Shown: piece after piece, positions 26,876-40,300 of the stretch
Layout: each line of letters starts with the position of its first letter
Position numbering within the stretch: the first letter of the stretch is position 1
NCBI RefSeq assembly: GCF_001638985.1
Contig: NW_017265137.1
Location: forward strand, 647,054-711,053
Direction: 5' to 3'
Length of the DNA: 64,000 nucleotides
Origin: Phycomyces blakesleeanus NRRL 1555(-)
Taxonomy: Eukaryota > Mucoromycota > Mucoromycetes > Mucorales > Phycomycetaceae
Notes under the pieces: generated by a model
Database searches by the model: none
What the model was told of the DNA's origin: nothing
What the model saw: only the letters and a program-made list of their open reading frames with translations
Position numbers and translations under genes: made by a program

Positions 26876-29133
26876 ATGAGTGGCCAGAACTACATTGGTT
26901 CCAAGATTTCAGCATGTATCATTGCATCTTACTCGATTCCTGTCTAACCAGCATCTTGTTTATTCACAACAGCTCATCAGTTTGAGTGACATTCGCTACG
27001 TGGGAACTTTACACAGCATCAACACCCAGGATTCTACCGTTGCCCTAGAGAAAGGTAAACTAAATCTTATGGGGATGATGGTAGCCATGTAGATGGAAAG
27101 AACGCGTAATGGAAACTATATATACATAAAGCAAAAAAGCCTTGCCTTGACAATAATTTCTAAACGCGTGTGTATATGTTTTTTCTTTTTCTTTTCTTTC
27201 TCTTTCTCTTTCTCTTTCTTTTTGATTTGTTTCGCTATTGTCCTTGCTGTTGTTGCACTATATAGTACGCTCTTTTGGTACAGAAGGCAGAAGAGGCAAG
27301 CCTGAAGAAGAAATTCCACCTTCCGAGAATGTTTTCGACTTCGTTGTCTTTCGTGGATCAGATATCAAGGATCTTCAAGTCTTTGAAGCACCCACCAAGC
27401 CCACGCCTCCTCCACCTGCACCCGTACCAAATGACCCTGCAATTATGGTACGTTTATTATAATATTATAGGCTAAACCAAGTATATATATATATATATAC
27501 ATATATATGCATGCGTGTATGTGCTTACTTTATAAATATTATATTTATCTTATAACAACAATAATTAATGTCATTCCCTATTCCCTTTTTTATTAATATT
27601 AAAAACATATGTAGCAGAGTTCAGTTATGAAGGGTTATCCTCCGATGAACCCCTATATGATGTCTCCTTACCAGCCTACATCTCAGTATTGGCAGTCGCC
27701 TGGGTATCCTCCTCAGCAGATCCCCCAGCACCCAGCACAGACTTCGTTACAGACTCCTCCTCCACCTCCCCAAGCACAAACACAGGCACAGGTACAGGCA
27801 GCACAAGCCCAAGCAGCACAGGCAGCACAGGCCCAAGCAGCAGCACAAGCAGCAGCAGCAGCAGCACAGGCCCAAGCAGCAGCACAGGCAGCAGCACAGG
27901 CAGCTGTGCAACCCAACCAACCCTTGGCAGAGACTCAGGTGCCCCTTACTCGTGTCGAAGTACCAAAGTCTCGTGAGGAGCCTATTATTGCACCAAAGCG
28001 AGACTCGTTCGAAAAACACAAGTCAGGTTTGGCTGAGGGGTCCGCACAAGAGATTGATGGTGCTGCAGTAGAGTCTCTTGCAAAGCAAGTCAGTGAGTTG
28101 GATCTCGAGATTAAGGAAACCAAGGTGACTGTAGAGGATATTCATGTCCATCAGAATCAGCAGCAACAACAATTGCAACAGCAACTGCATCAGCAGCAAC
28201 ATCAGCACCATAACCAAAACCAGCAAATCCAACAGCAGTCTTCTGGATACAACAACCGTCAAAACAACAACAACGGCAATAACAACAACAGAGGTCGTTA
28301 TAACAACAATAACAACAACAATAATGGTAATAATTATCGTGGAAATGGCCGAGGTCGTTTCCAGAACCAAGAGCACAATAAGCAAAGTCTCAGCATTCCT
28401 AAATCCGACTTTGACTTTGAGACCTCAAACGCAAAGTTTGACAAGGACCAGTTGTTGAAGGAAGTTGCCAGACCTCATGAGGAAGAAGAGGAACAGAAAG
28501 TAGAGGTTGTAGAAGAGGAAGAGGAAGTTCAGATTCCTGTATCCGACGAGTTGTTTTATGATAGAGCAAAGAGCTTCTTTGACAATATTTCTTGTGAATC
28601 CAAAGAGCGCAAAGAGCAAAATGGGTAAGCTAGACAAATAGAAATACATGAGAGATGTGATGGATTATAGATGGTTATATGTGGTTATGGGATATGGAAT
28701 GTTAAGATGGGTGTAATGGGTGGGGTAACCTGTATTGACGGAGTTGATGTATATGTGTGCGTGTGTTAGTAGCATTGATCGTCGTGGCAAGTTCCAGGAA
28801 GAGCGTAGATTGAACATGGAGACTTTTGGACAAACCACAGTTGATCAATCAAGATTCCGCAACCACCGTGGTCGGGGTGGAAACCGTGGTCGTGGCTACC
28901 ATCGTGGTGGCAACCGTAACAACAACAATAACAACAACAACTACAACAACAACGGTAACAACGGCAATAACTCTAACCAAAACTACCGCCAGGGCAACAG
29001 AGTAAGTTATATATTTAGCTATTCACTTCTTTACGTCTTTACTTATTATTATTTTTATAAACCACATTGACAACAACACCAACAACAACAACAGCAGCAG
29101 CAGCAGCCTATTTCACAGGAGCAAATAAACTAG
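26876..29133 (+). CDS. SCD6: Scd6/LSM14-family translational repressor (P-body protein)
   Basis: RNA-binding repressor that promotes decapping and P-body formation, acting in the cytoplasm. Modelled exons: 26876-26911, 26973-27054, 27266-27447, 27615-28624, 28770-29001, 29095-29133, giving 526 aa. The N-terminal LSM14 domain begins MSGQNYIGSKIS and continues LISLSDIRYVGTLHSI to about residue 90. A Pro/Gln/Ala-rich low-complexity linker follows, with long Gln-Ala runs and a Gln/His/Asn block. Then come the DFDF box (IPKSDFDFETSNAKFD, ~359), the FFD box (LFYDRAKSFFDNIS, ~410) and the TFG box (RRLNMETFGQ, ~452), in the order typical of Scd6/LSM14, and RGG repeats (RGRGGNRGRGYHRGG). The first intron keeps frame only with a GC donor (TCA|GCATGT). 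The last exon depends on a weak acceptor in a CAA/CAG tract. Confidence 0.93.
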
Positions 29134-29875
29134 AGAATATCACGAATGTTCAGTATAATCGCATTGCCCTCCTCCCCACCCCCCCTCTATCTTACCTACC
29201 TATCTCTTTTTTTCTTCTTTCTTTCATTCTTTCTTTCAATTTTTCGACTATAATTGTCTTTTCTTCTTCTTCTTTTTCTTTTTGATGCTTTCATCGATCG
29301 GTTCTTTCTTTGTAAAATAACCTAGTGAAGTCAAACCACTTTCTTTATTATTTCTTTATTATCTCTATACTTATTCTTATTGTTGATGTTGTTTTTCTTT
29401 GCAAACTTTGCTTTATGTCTTCCCTTCAATTGCTTTGAGATATCTCTTCTTCTTTTTTGCGATTGAGTAATCGAAAATTTACCATAAAAGACGATATATA
29501 TATATAAAATATATACCGAGTTTCTTCTTCTTCTTCTTTCATTATCACTATTACTATTACTATTTATTCATTTAACTATCTAATGCTTATGTGCGTGTGT
29601 TTTCTTTTTTCTTTTAAAAATGAACCACTGGAATCAATGATTAATTATACATAATGATACTGCTGTTTATTTGTTGTTATTAATTTAACTTAAATTAACT
29701 TGATTTAATATTACGATATTATTGAAACGTTATTATATTGTATTACATATTATGGTGATGAAAATATTTTTTGTTTAAAAAAATAATGAAAAAGAACAGA
29801 AAAGAACAAAACAAAACAGAAAATAAAATAAAATAAAATAAAAATAAAGAAAACAAAAATCATGTATGTTTTTTT
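29134..29875. other. Intergenic spacer between convergent genes
   Basis: 742 bp between the 3' ends of the Scd6 gene (plus) and the NCS2 transporter gene (minus). Pyrimidine-rich, with TTCTTC runs, a (TA)n tract near 29495-29515 and an AAAAT run at 29820-29845. Likely both 3' untranslated regions; no other feature seen. Confidence 0.6.
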
Positions 29876-32256
29876 TTATACAGGTGAAGTAGGGTTGAGA
29901 GGTCGACGACACACGCGCCAAACTGCTTTACCATAATTCTTCCAACCTTCTGTACCTTGCAGAAGGTGATACAAAATGATAGAAGAGAAAGTTGCAGCAC
30001 CTAATGTTATTGTCCAAAGAAATAAATAAATAAGTAAATAAATAGTACTGTGGTTTATTTTAATGATCTGACAACTTACCAATGCCGTCCAATTGGAAAT
30101 TATTCATTTGTACCGGTACTTGGATAGTAGCAGCCAACATGAGAGGAATACCCCCCACAAAAATGTTCCGGGAATCTGGTAGTAGATAAGCAAAGATAGT
30201 ACAAGATTTCTTATTTGTTATCAATTTTATTACAAGTATTTTTTTTTCTTAAAACCAAAAAAAAAGTGGGCACTTACCAAAGAAATCAACCTCATTGATT
30301 ACCCATATACGAACACCTGTCACGCCTATGATTGTGTACAGAACGAATGCTACACCACCAAACACACCAGGTGGGATGGTATGAACTACGGCACCAAACT
30401 TGGCAATACAGCCCAGAATAATTGCTACAATTGCAGCAACAAGGAATACTACTGGTGAGAAAATACGTGTGATAGCCTAAAAAACCAAAAATAAATAAAA
30501 ATATATGATGACAATGTAAAGTGTAAATAAATTATAGATCAGCTTAGTTTTGGTTTGGATGGGTTACTTACAACAACACCAATATTCTCGGCGTAGGTTG
30601 TCATGGGTGGAGCACCAACAAAGGATGCCATTATGGTTGACAGAGCATCACCAAGATAAGCAGCACCAAGGTATTTCTCCATTGGTTTTTCGGTCATGGA
30701 ACTCAGTGCCTTGAGATGGCCTAGATTCTCTGCCAAGACTACAACAATCAGAGGAGCAATGGTACTGATTGATTTGCTATCAAACACCAATTCATGATGA
30801 ATAGTCGGACCACGGACCCAAGGAGCAGCACTGACAGATGTGTAATCAATTGCGGGACCAGCCCCCTTGAGACCACAGATCAGGTTGATAACGTAGCCGA
30901 TAATCATCCCAAGAAGAATTGCCCTAAAGAAAATAATAGCAATAATAGCAATAATAATAAATGATGTAAATATAATGTTTTAATGTACATTCATAAATAA
31001 ATAGCTAATATATGTATATGTACGTATATAGATAAATAAGCACAAAAAATAAAGATATTCATTAAAGTGGATCAGACGATACTTGCATGCGGCGTATTGA
31101 GGGAAGAGGTGCATAGACTGACAAAAGCATGATAATAAGAACGGTCGAAACAGCCATCCATGTATCAAAGGAGTTTGAGGTAGCTTGTGTAAAGGCAGAG
31201 AAGGCAAGATGTAGTCCAATGCCACTTACAATGGCACCAGTAACAACTAAAAATAAATATCAAGGTGGTTGTTAGTATAGTACTCTTGGGTGTAAGCATG
31301 TACCGTTACATGTACGTGCATGTGCATGTGTATGAATAAGTGAATAAGTAGGTGTATGGGGTAAAATTTTTCTTTTGGTTAATGGGTATTTACTTGGTGG
31401 CATCAGAAACTCTAGCCAGGCATGGCCGAATGCGAGTACAAAAATGGCGATAGCAACGTATATGATGCCAAGAATAAGAATGCCACCCTGTGCTACGGGC
31501 ATGTTTTCGTTGAATGTACTCGGGCTGTAAACATATCCTGTTACTGCGCATACAGCACTGACAAAAGAGCCAGAACTTCCGAGATAAGATGGTACCCTTC
31601 CTCTGGTAACAATAAAGAATATGATGGTCGAGATTCCAGAGAAGAAAAGGGCAGCTTTATAAGAAATATTAATAAAAAACAATTTCAATTTCCAAAAAAA
31701 AAAATGTAAGTTAAATGTACAAGATAAACATTTTTTTTGTTTCATTTTAAAGATTAATTTTTCTTGATTTGATGATACTTACTATTGGTGTCGAATCCCA
31801 TGAGTAATGCTGGAATAAGGCAAGCAATAATAATATACAAAGGTTAGGTGGTTGCCAAGTTAATTGTTTAAACTTATAATCAAGTAAAACTAGGGTCGAC
31901 AGTCAGAAAAACGTACGGATCAAAACAGTTCCACTGAACATGGCTAAAACATGCTGAATTCCATATGCTATTGTCTGGATCCAGTTGGGCCGTTCATCAG
32001 TTTTTACCATTCCTATCATGATCATTTAGTGAATACAATAAGCAATGGTATGTTAGTGTGGTTTTAAAAAATCTTTTTCGAATTATTCTTTACCTGAAGT
32101 TTGTAGCTTGTAGTGAGGGAAGTAGTGTATTATATTGTATCGTAACTTCTGCTTCCATGTTTTGCAATCTTCCATAGGGTCTTCGCTCCTGACAAAGTCT
32201 GATGCCTTTTCCACCTCAATGGTCACCTCTTTTTCGAATTTGTGATCTGGATTCAT
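29876..32256 (-). CDS. NCS2-family nucleobase (uracil/xanthine-type) permease
   Basis: Polytopic plasma-membrane transporter predicted to import a purine or pyrimidine base with protons. Nine modelled exons: 32256-32094, 32012-31917, 31809-31783, 31654-31394, 31246-31087, 30923-30572, 30476-30278, 30175-30080, 30000-29876, giving 492 aa in consistent phase. A short charged N-terminus precedes the TM1/TM3-type sequence IAYGIQHVLAMFSGTVL with the conserved QH pair, then PLLMGFDTNTALFFSGI. The NCS2 signature appears as AENIGVVAITRIFSP (about 347-361), with Glu, Asn, Gly, Thr and Arg in the expected places. The motif looks closer to bacterial UraA/PyrP-type sequences than to UapA-type fungal ones (my recollection of these families). 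One exon is only 27 bp, and the intron at 31086-30924 has a GC donor (AT|GCAAGT). Confidence 0.88.
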
Positions 32257-33515
32257 TCTGTCAAAATGAAAGACGAAAAAGTATTTGTTGAAGACAAGAT
32301 AGAAAGTAAGAAAAGCAAAGAAAAAATAAATAAAATAAACCAAGAAAATAATTCCTATTTTATACATATTATATATATATATGTGTGTGTTATATAGGTG
32401 TACATGAGTATAAACACATACTATGCAAAAGGAGGGTAGGATGGCTGGCTTGTATCACATGTGTACAGTTTGATATCTCTTCTAAATCATAGGCTTGATA
32501 CAGGAGATATATACAAATCTCTGGGATATTTGGAATCCGGCAATCAGTCCATTCAAGTCGAACTCTTACACTGAATATTTATTATCATAATTAAATAATT
32601 GAACCCAATATTCCATATTACGATAGATGTTTAACTGGTTTAAGCCTTGATTCTATTACATTTTAATACATATAGAGCAATGGAATTGAAAGATAAAATA
32701 AAAACGACACACGGATATATTCAATAGTAGTCTGGTAAGCTATTACTATATATTAGCCATGGCTTCCTTTTGATTTTCTAATGACTATACTAACTATAAT
32801 GACTAGAGTAATTATGATTATAATACTATCGTTAGTGTATGAAATCATCATTTGGAGTTGATAATCTACTGAACATCTTTTTTCCACTTTTTTCTTTAGA
32901 TTTGTTGCCATGGTTATTGGATTCTCGGAATGTCGGATCATTAATATCCTAGTTAATTTGTGCGATTATGATAGCAAGCTAAAAAAAAATCATTTCTTTT
33001 TTGGACGGTGTATCTATATCAAGTGACCCATATTTGAAGGTGAAGATAAACCACAATAAGCTGTGTAGACAGAAAAGACAAGGTGAATAAAGAGATAAAA
33101 TATAATAGACTAGAACACAACACACACAAAAGAGTGAATTGGAGATGCGATCGACGCACACAAACCTTGTTTATAGGCTGATAGATATAGGATGTCCTAT
33201 CTCTCATCCTAATCTCTCTTTCATTCATTCACTAATTCACATGAGGTCCTCTTTTTCCTTTTTTTTAAGAAAAAATAAAAAGGCAAAATTATAATGATTA
33301 TTACTTTAAACTAGTAAAAAGGAAAGAACACTGGTTTTGTTGCTGTTGTTGTTGCTGCTGCTTTTGCTTTTGTTGCTTTCTTTTGTCTTTTTTTTAATGT
33401 AAAGTATTTATATATGTATATATATTTTTGTGGTGCTTGTATGTAAATGAAATGAAACCATGAATAAACTAAAAAAAAAAAAGATAAAGATAAAGATAAA
33501 AAGATAAAATATAGG
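32257..33515. other. Intergenic region upstream of the permease gene
   Basis: About 1.26 kb between two minus-strand genes, so it should hold the permease promoter and the 3' region of the ATP-grasp-like gene. AT-rich, with a TA tract at 32370-32385, poly-A runs and a CAACAACAG-type repeat (minus strand) at 33335-33375. No gene seen. Confidence 0.55.
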
Positions 33516-35638
33516 CTAAAAGTCTTCGTTGGCTTCCCGGATCTCTTTAAGAAGGGCATTATCTGGGTTTAAACTCTGGAAAAGCAGGTAGTCAAACTTG
33601 CCGTTGGCCATCAGTCGAACCGCCATTCTGTCAATGCCTATGACAGCCAATACAGTTTGAATGTATGCGTCAATCAAATCATCAATACCAAGACCAAGCT
33701 GATTGAAATCTTTCCGATCCATTAAAATTAGCCGTGATGTGTCTGTGGTCCAGCCACCATCTGGCAGTTTGACCGATAGGTTGGTTCCAAGCATATCCCA
33801 AGTATTGGCTATACAAGAGAAAAATAAATAAAAATCAATCAAACGATCAATCAAACAAAGGAGTGGGTGCATGATTTTTTATTTATTTATTTTTGGGTTA
33901 GTAATAAGCAGGAGACTTAATAGTTTTAAGATATTCTTACCATCAGGCTCTAACTTTGAAGTCAGGGGAAGACGGGCTTTTCTTCCGTATATGCAGATCG
34001 GTCTGAATCCGCTTTCACTGCCTAAAGGAGACCAAAAAGAAAAAAAAAGAGGGAAGGGGAAGTTAATATCAATAAACTCGATCAATTTTTGCTTTAACTT
34101 TTACTTTCTACTCTTGATATACACTCTAGAATACTATGTAGACTTGCCTGTAACCATCATACGAAGATCGCTTACATATGTATTGCTCTTCTTGTTTGGA
34201 ATGGTCCCGACATGATAGAAACGACCAGTACGTGACATACTGGACCATGAAGCATTTCCAACCAAAGACTGTACAATAAACTACGATAATATAAGCCTTA
34301 CTGGTTTATATAATTAATAGCAAACTAACTCTAAAAAAAATTAAAGCAGAATAGCAACAGAAAGAAAGAGGGAGTGACAAGGAGTGTGGTCAAACATACC
34401 TTGTCATAATGGTGATCCTGGTCGAGAAAGTTCTCAAGTTCATGCTTGTTGGTGATCGTATATACGCCTTGACCTAATAAAACGAAAGTTAAATGCCTTG
34501 TTTACCCAACAACAACAACAATAATAATAATAGTAGTAGTAGTAGGGATAATAAATAAATACGCAAAAGAAAGAACTTTACCAGCATTAGAATAAGGAAC
34601 CTTGAGTACAGCATGTCCTCCCATAGACTGCAGCCATAGGGGAATCTCACCACGAGTAACATTGTTGATTGTTTCTGGAGTACGGATACTGAGACCAGAA
34701 TCCACCAGCTCAGAGTTATAAAAATCATAAGCTCTGGCAGCCATCATCTTATTGCGTCCTCCTGCAAGACAGCTGATGATTTGGTTCATCACGACTGTCT
34801 TTGTAACCAAAGGAAAGCGGTTCCATGGCTTCTGGGTGAGGTAGCGGAAGCATGCACGGATAGGATGCCAGACCTTGTCCTGGTCTCGGATATATAGAAT
34901 ACGATCGGCCCATTTGACATTGGGATCAGGATCATCAACGTGCCATTCAGCAATCCAGACGTGTTCTTTGGCAACATCAGCCAAAACAGCCGCGTACCCA
35001 CTTGCTTCCATCATGTTTTTATCACAGACCACAGCCAACCCACCAAGAGAAGGATCTGCCTTGGAAAGCTGTTCTTGGAATGCAGATTCGATAACCAACC
35101 TATAGCCTCCCTGTTCATTATGTTCGTCAGTCTCGGACAGGAGCGGCATGGACTTTTGGCCAGACGGACAGGAGTTTGTCTCGATAACGATCATCTGGCG
35201 CTGTCCAGACGAGGTGGTTACATTGAAAAGGTCAGAGCCGGCCCATTGAAAGTGGGTTGGACGGTAAGACAGGATTTGCTTCAGAAGATCAGGGTTGACC
35301 TGAGGGTTGAGATGTGTGTATCGGGCGATGATACGGTCATTTCCAAGAGTAAAAAAAGACTGGACAAGAGGGTGGATCTGTGCATTGAGCACGCGAGGAT
35401 AAAAGTGCTTCTCAGACTCAAATTCACCCTGGGACACGGTGTAGGCCTTGATGTCGTGCTTCTGTTCCTCACTAGGTGGCGTGCGTGGGGGAGAAGGAGA
35501 ACGGGCGGTCTGGGTAGAGACTGAAGCACGACGTGGAGTCTTTTCTCCCGGGACGAGTGGAGGCGATCCTGGAGTTGTGAAAGTGGGTAGACTGGTGAGA
35601 GTGTCTTGCTGCATGGAAAAAGAGAGTAAGTGGTCCAT
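33516..35638 (-). CDS. ATP-grasp-like protein of unknown function
   Basis: Modelled exons: 35638-34582, 34473-34400, 34280-34148, 34021-33941, 33808-33516, giving 545 aa. After a Pro/Ser/Thr-rich N-terminus (~residues 1-60), the sequence looks enzymatic. Clear blocks are [64 protein letters not shown], and [13 protein letters not shown] Lys in a beta strand followed by a small-residue-rich loop, an EL...F helix, an F-I-V-Q strand and a later D-L-R strand resemble the nucleotide-binding part of ATP-grasp ligases. I do not know the substrate or a named family. The third intron uses a GC donor (ACAG|GCAAGT). The start ATG is the first in frame and the 5' end faces the coatomer gene. Confidence 0.8.
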
Positions 35639-36029
35639 GAGAGAATATTGATTGCCGGATATTTATACCAAAATTGCTTACACTTCTCTTTCACAGCTGC
35701 ATGACGTGCAAGTTTAATACGTCCAAGCAAGTATCATTTACCAAACTTTGCGCTTCCGATTGGATCGATTTCTCCCTCTTTCTCATCCAGTGCAAAAGGT
35801 AGACCCTGCCTCAAAAAGGGAACCCCTTTCTAGACGAACCAATCTTTGGCTTCCCAGTCACCGCATGCTTTTCGTCCTTCTCCTTAACTTATCCCCCTCT
35901 CTCACAACTTCTGTTTCTTTAACCCAAAAAAATAAGAAGATCGCTTATGCTGAATAATAATCCCAGTAGCCGTGGGAATACACTTTAATAGGTACACACA
36001 CAATTATATATATAATATCTTTATGTGTC

Positions 36030-36061
<32 letters not shown>

Positions 36062-37364
36062 TATGTGTTGGGGTACACTTGATAATAAATAATTGTTATT
36101 GTTCTTAAATATCTATATCTACCAATAGTTCTTTTCTACACGTGGCTCATCTGTTTGGTTCATTGATATGTTATTTTGACCAAAAAATAATAAATAACAA
36201 ATAATGATTAAAAATTTAAAATATATTATATAGATATATATATATTCCAACCTCTAAAACAAACATCATAAACAAAATCGCATTTCAATTGATTCTTTTT
36301 TTTTTTTAAAAAAAAAAAAAAATCGCCGAGCTTCCTTATCACATCTCTTTTATTTTATTTTTTTAAATAGCCAAATATTTGAAAATTTGAAACATGATCT
36401 TTCAAACACATACATACAAACCCACACCCATACATATACGCATAAGCACACGCATAAGCACACGCATACACGCATAAGCACACGCAGAAAACCAAGATTT
36501 TTTTATTTTTTTATTTTTGCCTTTGCCATTCTATTTTAGTTTACTGCAAACGCACAAATTTATTAATAAATTTTATAGGTACATCAAAGATTTCACTCTT
36601 TTTATATATTATTCACTATGGTTAAGCCAAAAGAAGGGGTTGATAGAGAGGGGGATGTTCTTTACAGAGAATAACAAAAAAAGTATATTTACAGAACTAT
36701 ATGCAACCCTTCTTTCGGTTGTTCCTTACCGTGTTGCAATGTAATGCCCTGTACCTTTTCTTTTCTTTTTTTTTTTGGGTTTCCTTCCCTTGCATCAGAT
36801 TTGCAATTGGCGTGACAGAGGTGGTGCAAATAGAGTAACTCCAGTGACGTTACTCCGCGACGTCATTATCCTTCTCTGATTGGCTGCAATTCTACACTCG
36901 CTTTTTTGAACCTTCTCTCATTTTTACCACCCCTTTTTGCTCCATCTAGCCTTTGAAGCAACGACACGTGTAATCTTTTAATATATTTTTTATATTATAT
37001 TATAACTATAACTATAGTACACTATACTACAATATCACCACACTATAGAATACCATACTATACAATACTATAGTCTATTATATTTCTCTTGCCGTCGCAC
37101 CGTATTTGCACATCGACAGCTAGAAACAATATTAGAGCCTAATTTAAAAGTATCCTTGACGCCATCTCATCATCTCCATCCATTACTTATTCGGACTCAG
37201 GGTAAAGCGTTCAACTTCCACCCTATTATTCTCTTACCCATTTTCCTTTTTATATTTTCGTTCCCCTCTCCCCTCCTCGTCCTCCTTCCCTCCCTCCCCC
37301 CAACCTCCCTCCCCAAACGCCCGCCCACCTTTCTTGAACCCAGACTTTTTTGTAATAGCGCACG
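35639..37364. promoter_or_regulatory. Divergent intergenic region (ATP-grasp-like gene / coatomer alpha gene)
   Basis: 1.7 kb between two outward-facing starts. The left part is AT-rich with an (AG)n run at 36030-36057 and a CGCATAAGCACA repeat at 36438-36485. The right part (36780-37364) is distinctly more GC-rich, with ACGT-core and CCAAT motifs, then C-rich pyrimidine tracts (37260-37330) next to the coatomer start. It probably contains the coatomer promoter and leader. Confidence 0.5.
36845..36883. promoter_or_regulatory. Paired CRE-like (ACGT-core) sites with a CCAAT box
   Basis: TGACGTTA at 36845-36852 and GACGTCAT at 36859-36866 are close to the ATF/CREB consensus TGACGTCA. They lie 14 bp apart start to start, which could place two bZIP dimers close together. 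An inverted CCAAT box (ATTGG) follows at 36879-36883 and another lies at 36806-36810. The cluster is about 500 bp upstream of the coatomer alpha ATG. It is a motif match only; no factor is shown to bind. Confidence 0.4.
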
Positions 37365-40300
37365 ATGCAGATGCTTACAAAGGTAAGGGAACCACAGTAT
37401 ACACATATACGCACACACATACACACACATACACGCGCGTCTTCATCTCGCTCACAACCGGGATCTAGTTTGAATCCAAGAGCAATCGCGTCAAAGGCAT
37501 TGCCTTCCACCCAAAACGTCCATGGATTTTGGCATCCCTGCATAATGGCTGTCTCCAATTGTGGGATTACCGCATGGGCACTCTTTTAGAGCGGTTTGAT
37601 GAGCATGATGGTACGTCTCGGCCAGCCAGACTCGGTCTCATATCTTGTTGGTAGGCCCTGTGCGCGGCATTGCCTTCCATCCCACCCAGCCACTGTTCGT
37701 ATCAGGTGGTGACGACTACAAGATCAAAGTGTGGAATTACAAGACTCGCCGTTGTCTTTTTACGCTCAACGGTCATTTAGATTATGTTCGTACTGTATAC
37801 TTCCATCACGAATACCCTTGGATCATCTCGGCCTCGGATGACCAGACAATTCGCATTTGGAACTGGCAATCACGTAATTGCATTGCAATTCTCACTGGCC
37901 ACAACCATTATGTAATGTCTGCCCAGTTCCATCCCAAAAATGACCTTGTTGTATCAGCTTCTATGGACCAGACTGTAAGAGTATGGGACATTTCTGGTAA
38001 GTCATATTTGAGGGTTCTTCAATAGTATATATATATATATATATGTATATCTATAGCTAGATATATCTAAAAATAAAATAAAGAGAGAGAGAAAGAAACA
38101 GAGAGATAAAGCTAGAAGAAGAAGAAGAAGAGGAGGCAAAGGTCTTTGTTTGCTTATGTTGAGAATCAGGCCTGCGTAAGAAGAACCAAGCTCCTACTCC
38201 AATGGCCTTTGAGGATTCATTCTCTAGACAGAACTCACAGGCAGATCTGTTTGGATCTACTGATGTTATGGTAAAGTATGTTCTTGAGGGCCATGACCAT
38301 GGCGTCAACTGGGCCACTTTCCACCCCACACTTCCCCTGATTGTATCGGCAGGCGACGATAGACAGGTTAAGTTGTGGAGAATGAATGGTACGTACATAA
38401 ATATACAAATCATTACAATGCATAGAGCATTTAGGCCATTTAGAAAAAAGGAACCAAAAGCAAAAGCAAAAGCAAAACAAAACAAAACAAAATAACAACG
38501 AGTGAGGAAAATATTGATACATATTTATATCAGACTCCAAGGCATGGGAAGTAGATAGCTGCAGAGGCCATTTCAATAATGTGTCTAGTGCCATCTTCCA
38601 CCCTCGCCAAGAGTTAATTCTATCCGATGGTGAGGATAAGTCTATCCGTGTATGGGATATGACCAAGCGCACTGCTGTTGCTACTTTCAAGCGCGATCAT
38701 GACCGCTTCTGGGTTCTGACAGCTCATCCAGAACTTAACTTGTTTGCTGCTGGTGAGTAATTAAGAGACATCATCAATCAATAAAGGAGTTTTTAGTGTA
38801 TTGACATTATATTCCCCCGATAACCAAAAAAACAGGTCACGATAGCGGTTTGATTGTATTCAAGCTGGAGCGTGAACGTCCTGCTTATCAGACCCACCAA
38901 AACCAACTGTATTACATTAAGGACAAGATCCTGCATGTGCATGATCTTGCCAGTACAGCAGACCAAGAGATTCTCAGCGTCCGCAAGCTGGGCTCGCAAT
39001 ATGTTCAGCCCCGCACCCTTTCCTACAACCCAGCTGAGCGCGCTGTTTTAGTGACATCTGTAAGCAAAAATGAATTATAATAACAATAACAGTAAGAAGA
39101 GTATGCATTAACAGTAAATTTTCTCTCTCTCTCACTCTCTTTTAGCCTCACGATGGTGGTATTTATGAATTATACCCACTTCCAAGAAACTTGACTGGTA
39201 ACTTAAAAGAACCTGCGGATGAGGCAAAACGCGGAAATGGTCATTCGGCCGTCTTTATCGCTCGCAACCGATTTGCTGTGTTTGATAAAATCAACCAGCA
39301 AATCCAGATCCGTGATTTGGCAAACGCAGTTACCAAATCTTTCAAGACACCAGGAATGGTGACAGATATGTTCTATGCTGGTACCGGAAATTTACTTTTG
39401 GCTACTGCCACAAGTGTAATATTGTTTGATATCCAGCAGAGACGTGTTGTGACAGAACTTGCTGTGGCTGCTGTCAAGTATGCAATCTGGTCGGCTGATC
39501 TTAACACTGTCGCTCTTCTCAGCAAACACACCATCACCCTCGCTGACAAGAACCTTAAGCAGACATGTCAGATCCACGAGACAATCCGTATCAAGAGTGG
39601 TACCTGGGACGATTCTGGCGTTTTTATCTACTGCACACTCAACCACATCAAATATGCCCTTCCTCAAGGGTATGTTATTTAATAGCCAATATTTAATCGA
39701 GTGCTTGCATTAATACTCTTCCTTTTTTTTTATTTCCATAAATACTAACAACAATAATTAATGATTGATTTTAAATCGAATTTAGTGACAACGGTATCAT
39801 TCGTACCCTTGAGCAGCCTGTCTATCTTACTGCAGTTAAAGGCAAGGTTCTTTACATCCTCGATCGTGAGGGCAAGGCACGCTCTATTACCATTGACCCC
39901 ACCGAGTTCCGTTTCAAGCTGGCACTTATCAACCGCCAGTACGAAGAAGTCCTCCACATCATTCGCAGCTCGAACCTTGTTGGACAATCGATTATTGCTT
40001 ACCTCCAAAAGAAGGGTTATCCTGAAATTGCATTGCACTTTGTCCGTGACGAACGCACCCGATTCGAATTGGCATTGGAATGTGGTAACCTCGACGTTGC
40101 GCTCGAAACAGCAAAGATCATCGATAAGCCTGATTGCTGGACAAAGTTGAGCACCGAGGCCTTGCGCCAGGGTAACTACAAAATTGTAGAGATGTCTTAT
40201 CAGCGTACAAAGAACTACGACCGCCTCTCGTTCCTTTACCTCACCAGCGGAAATGAGACCAATCTGCGCCAGATGATGAAGATTGCCGAATTGCGCAATG

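Noticed and set aside
27676..28385. Cys/Leu-rich ORFs opposite the Scd6 gene
   Set aside because: Antisense shadows of the Gln-Ala and Gln/Asn tracts; no start context or domain.
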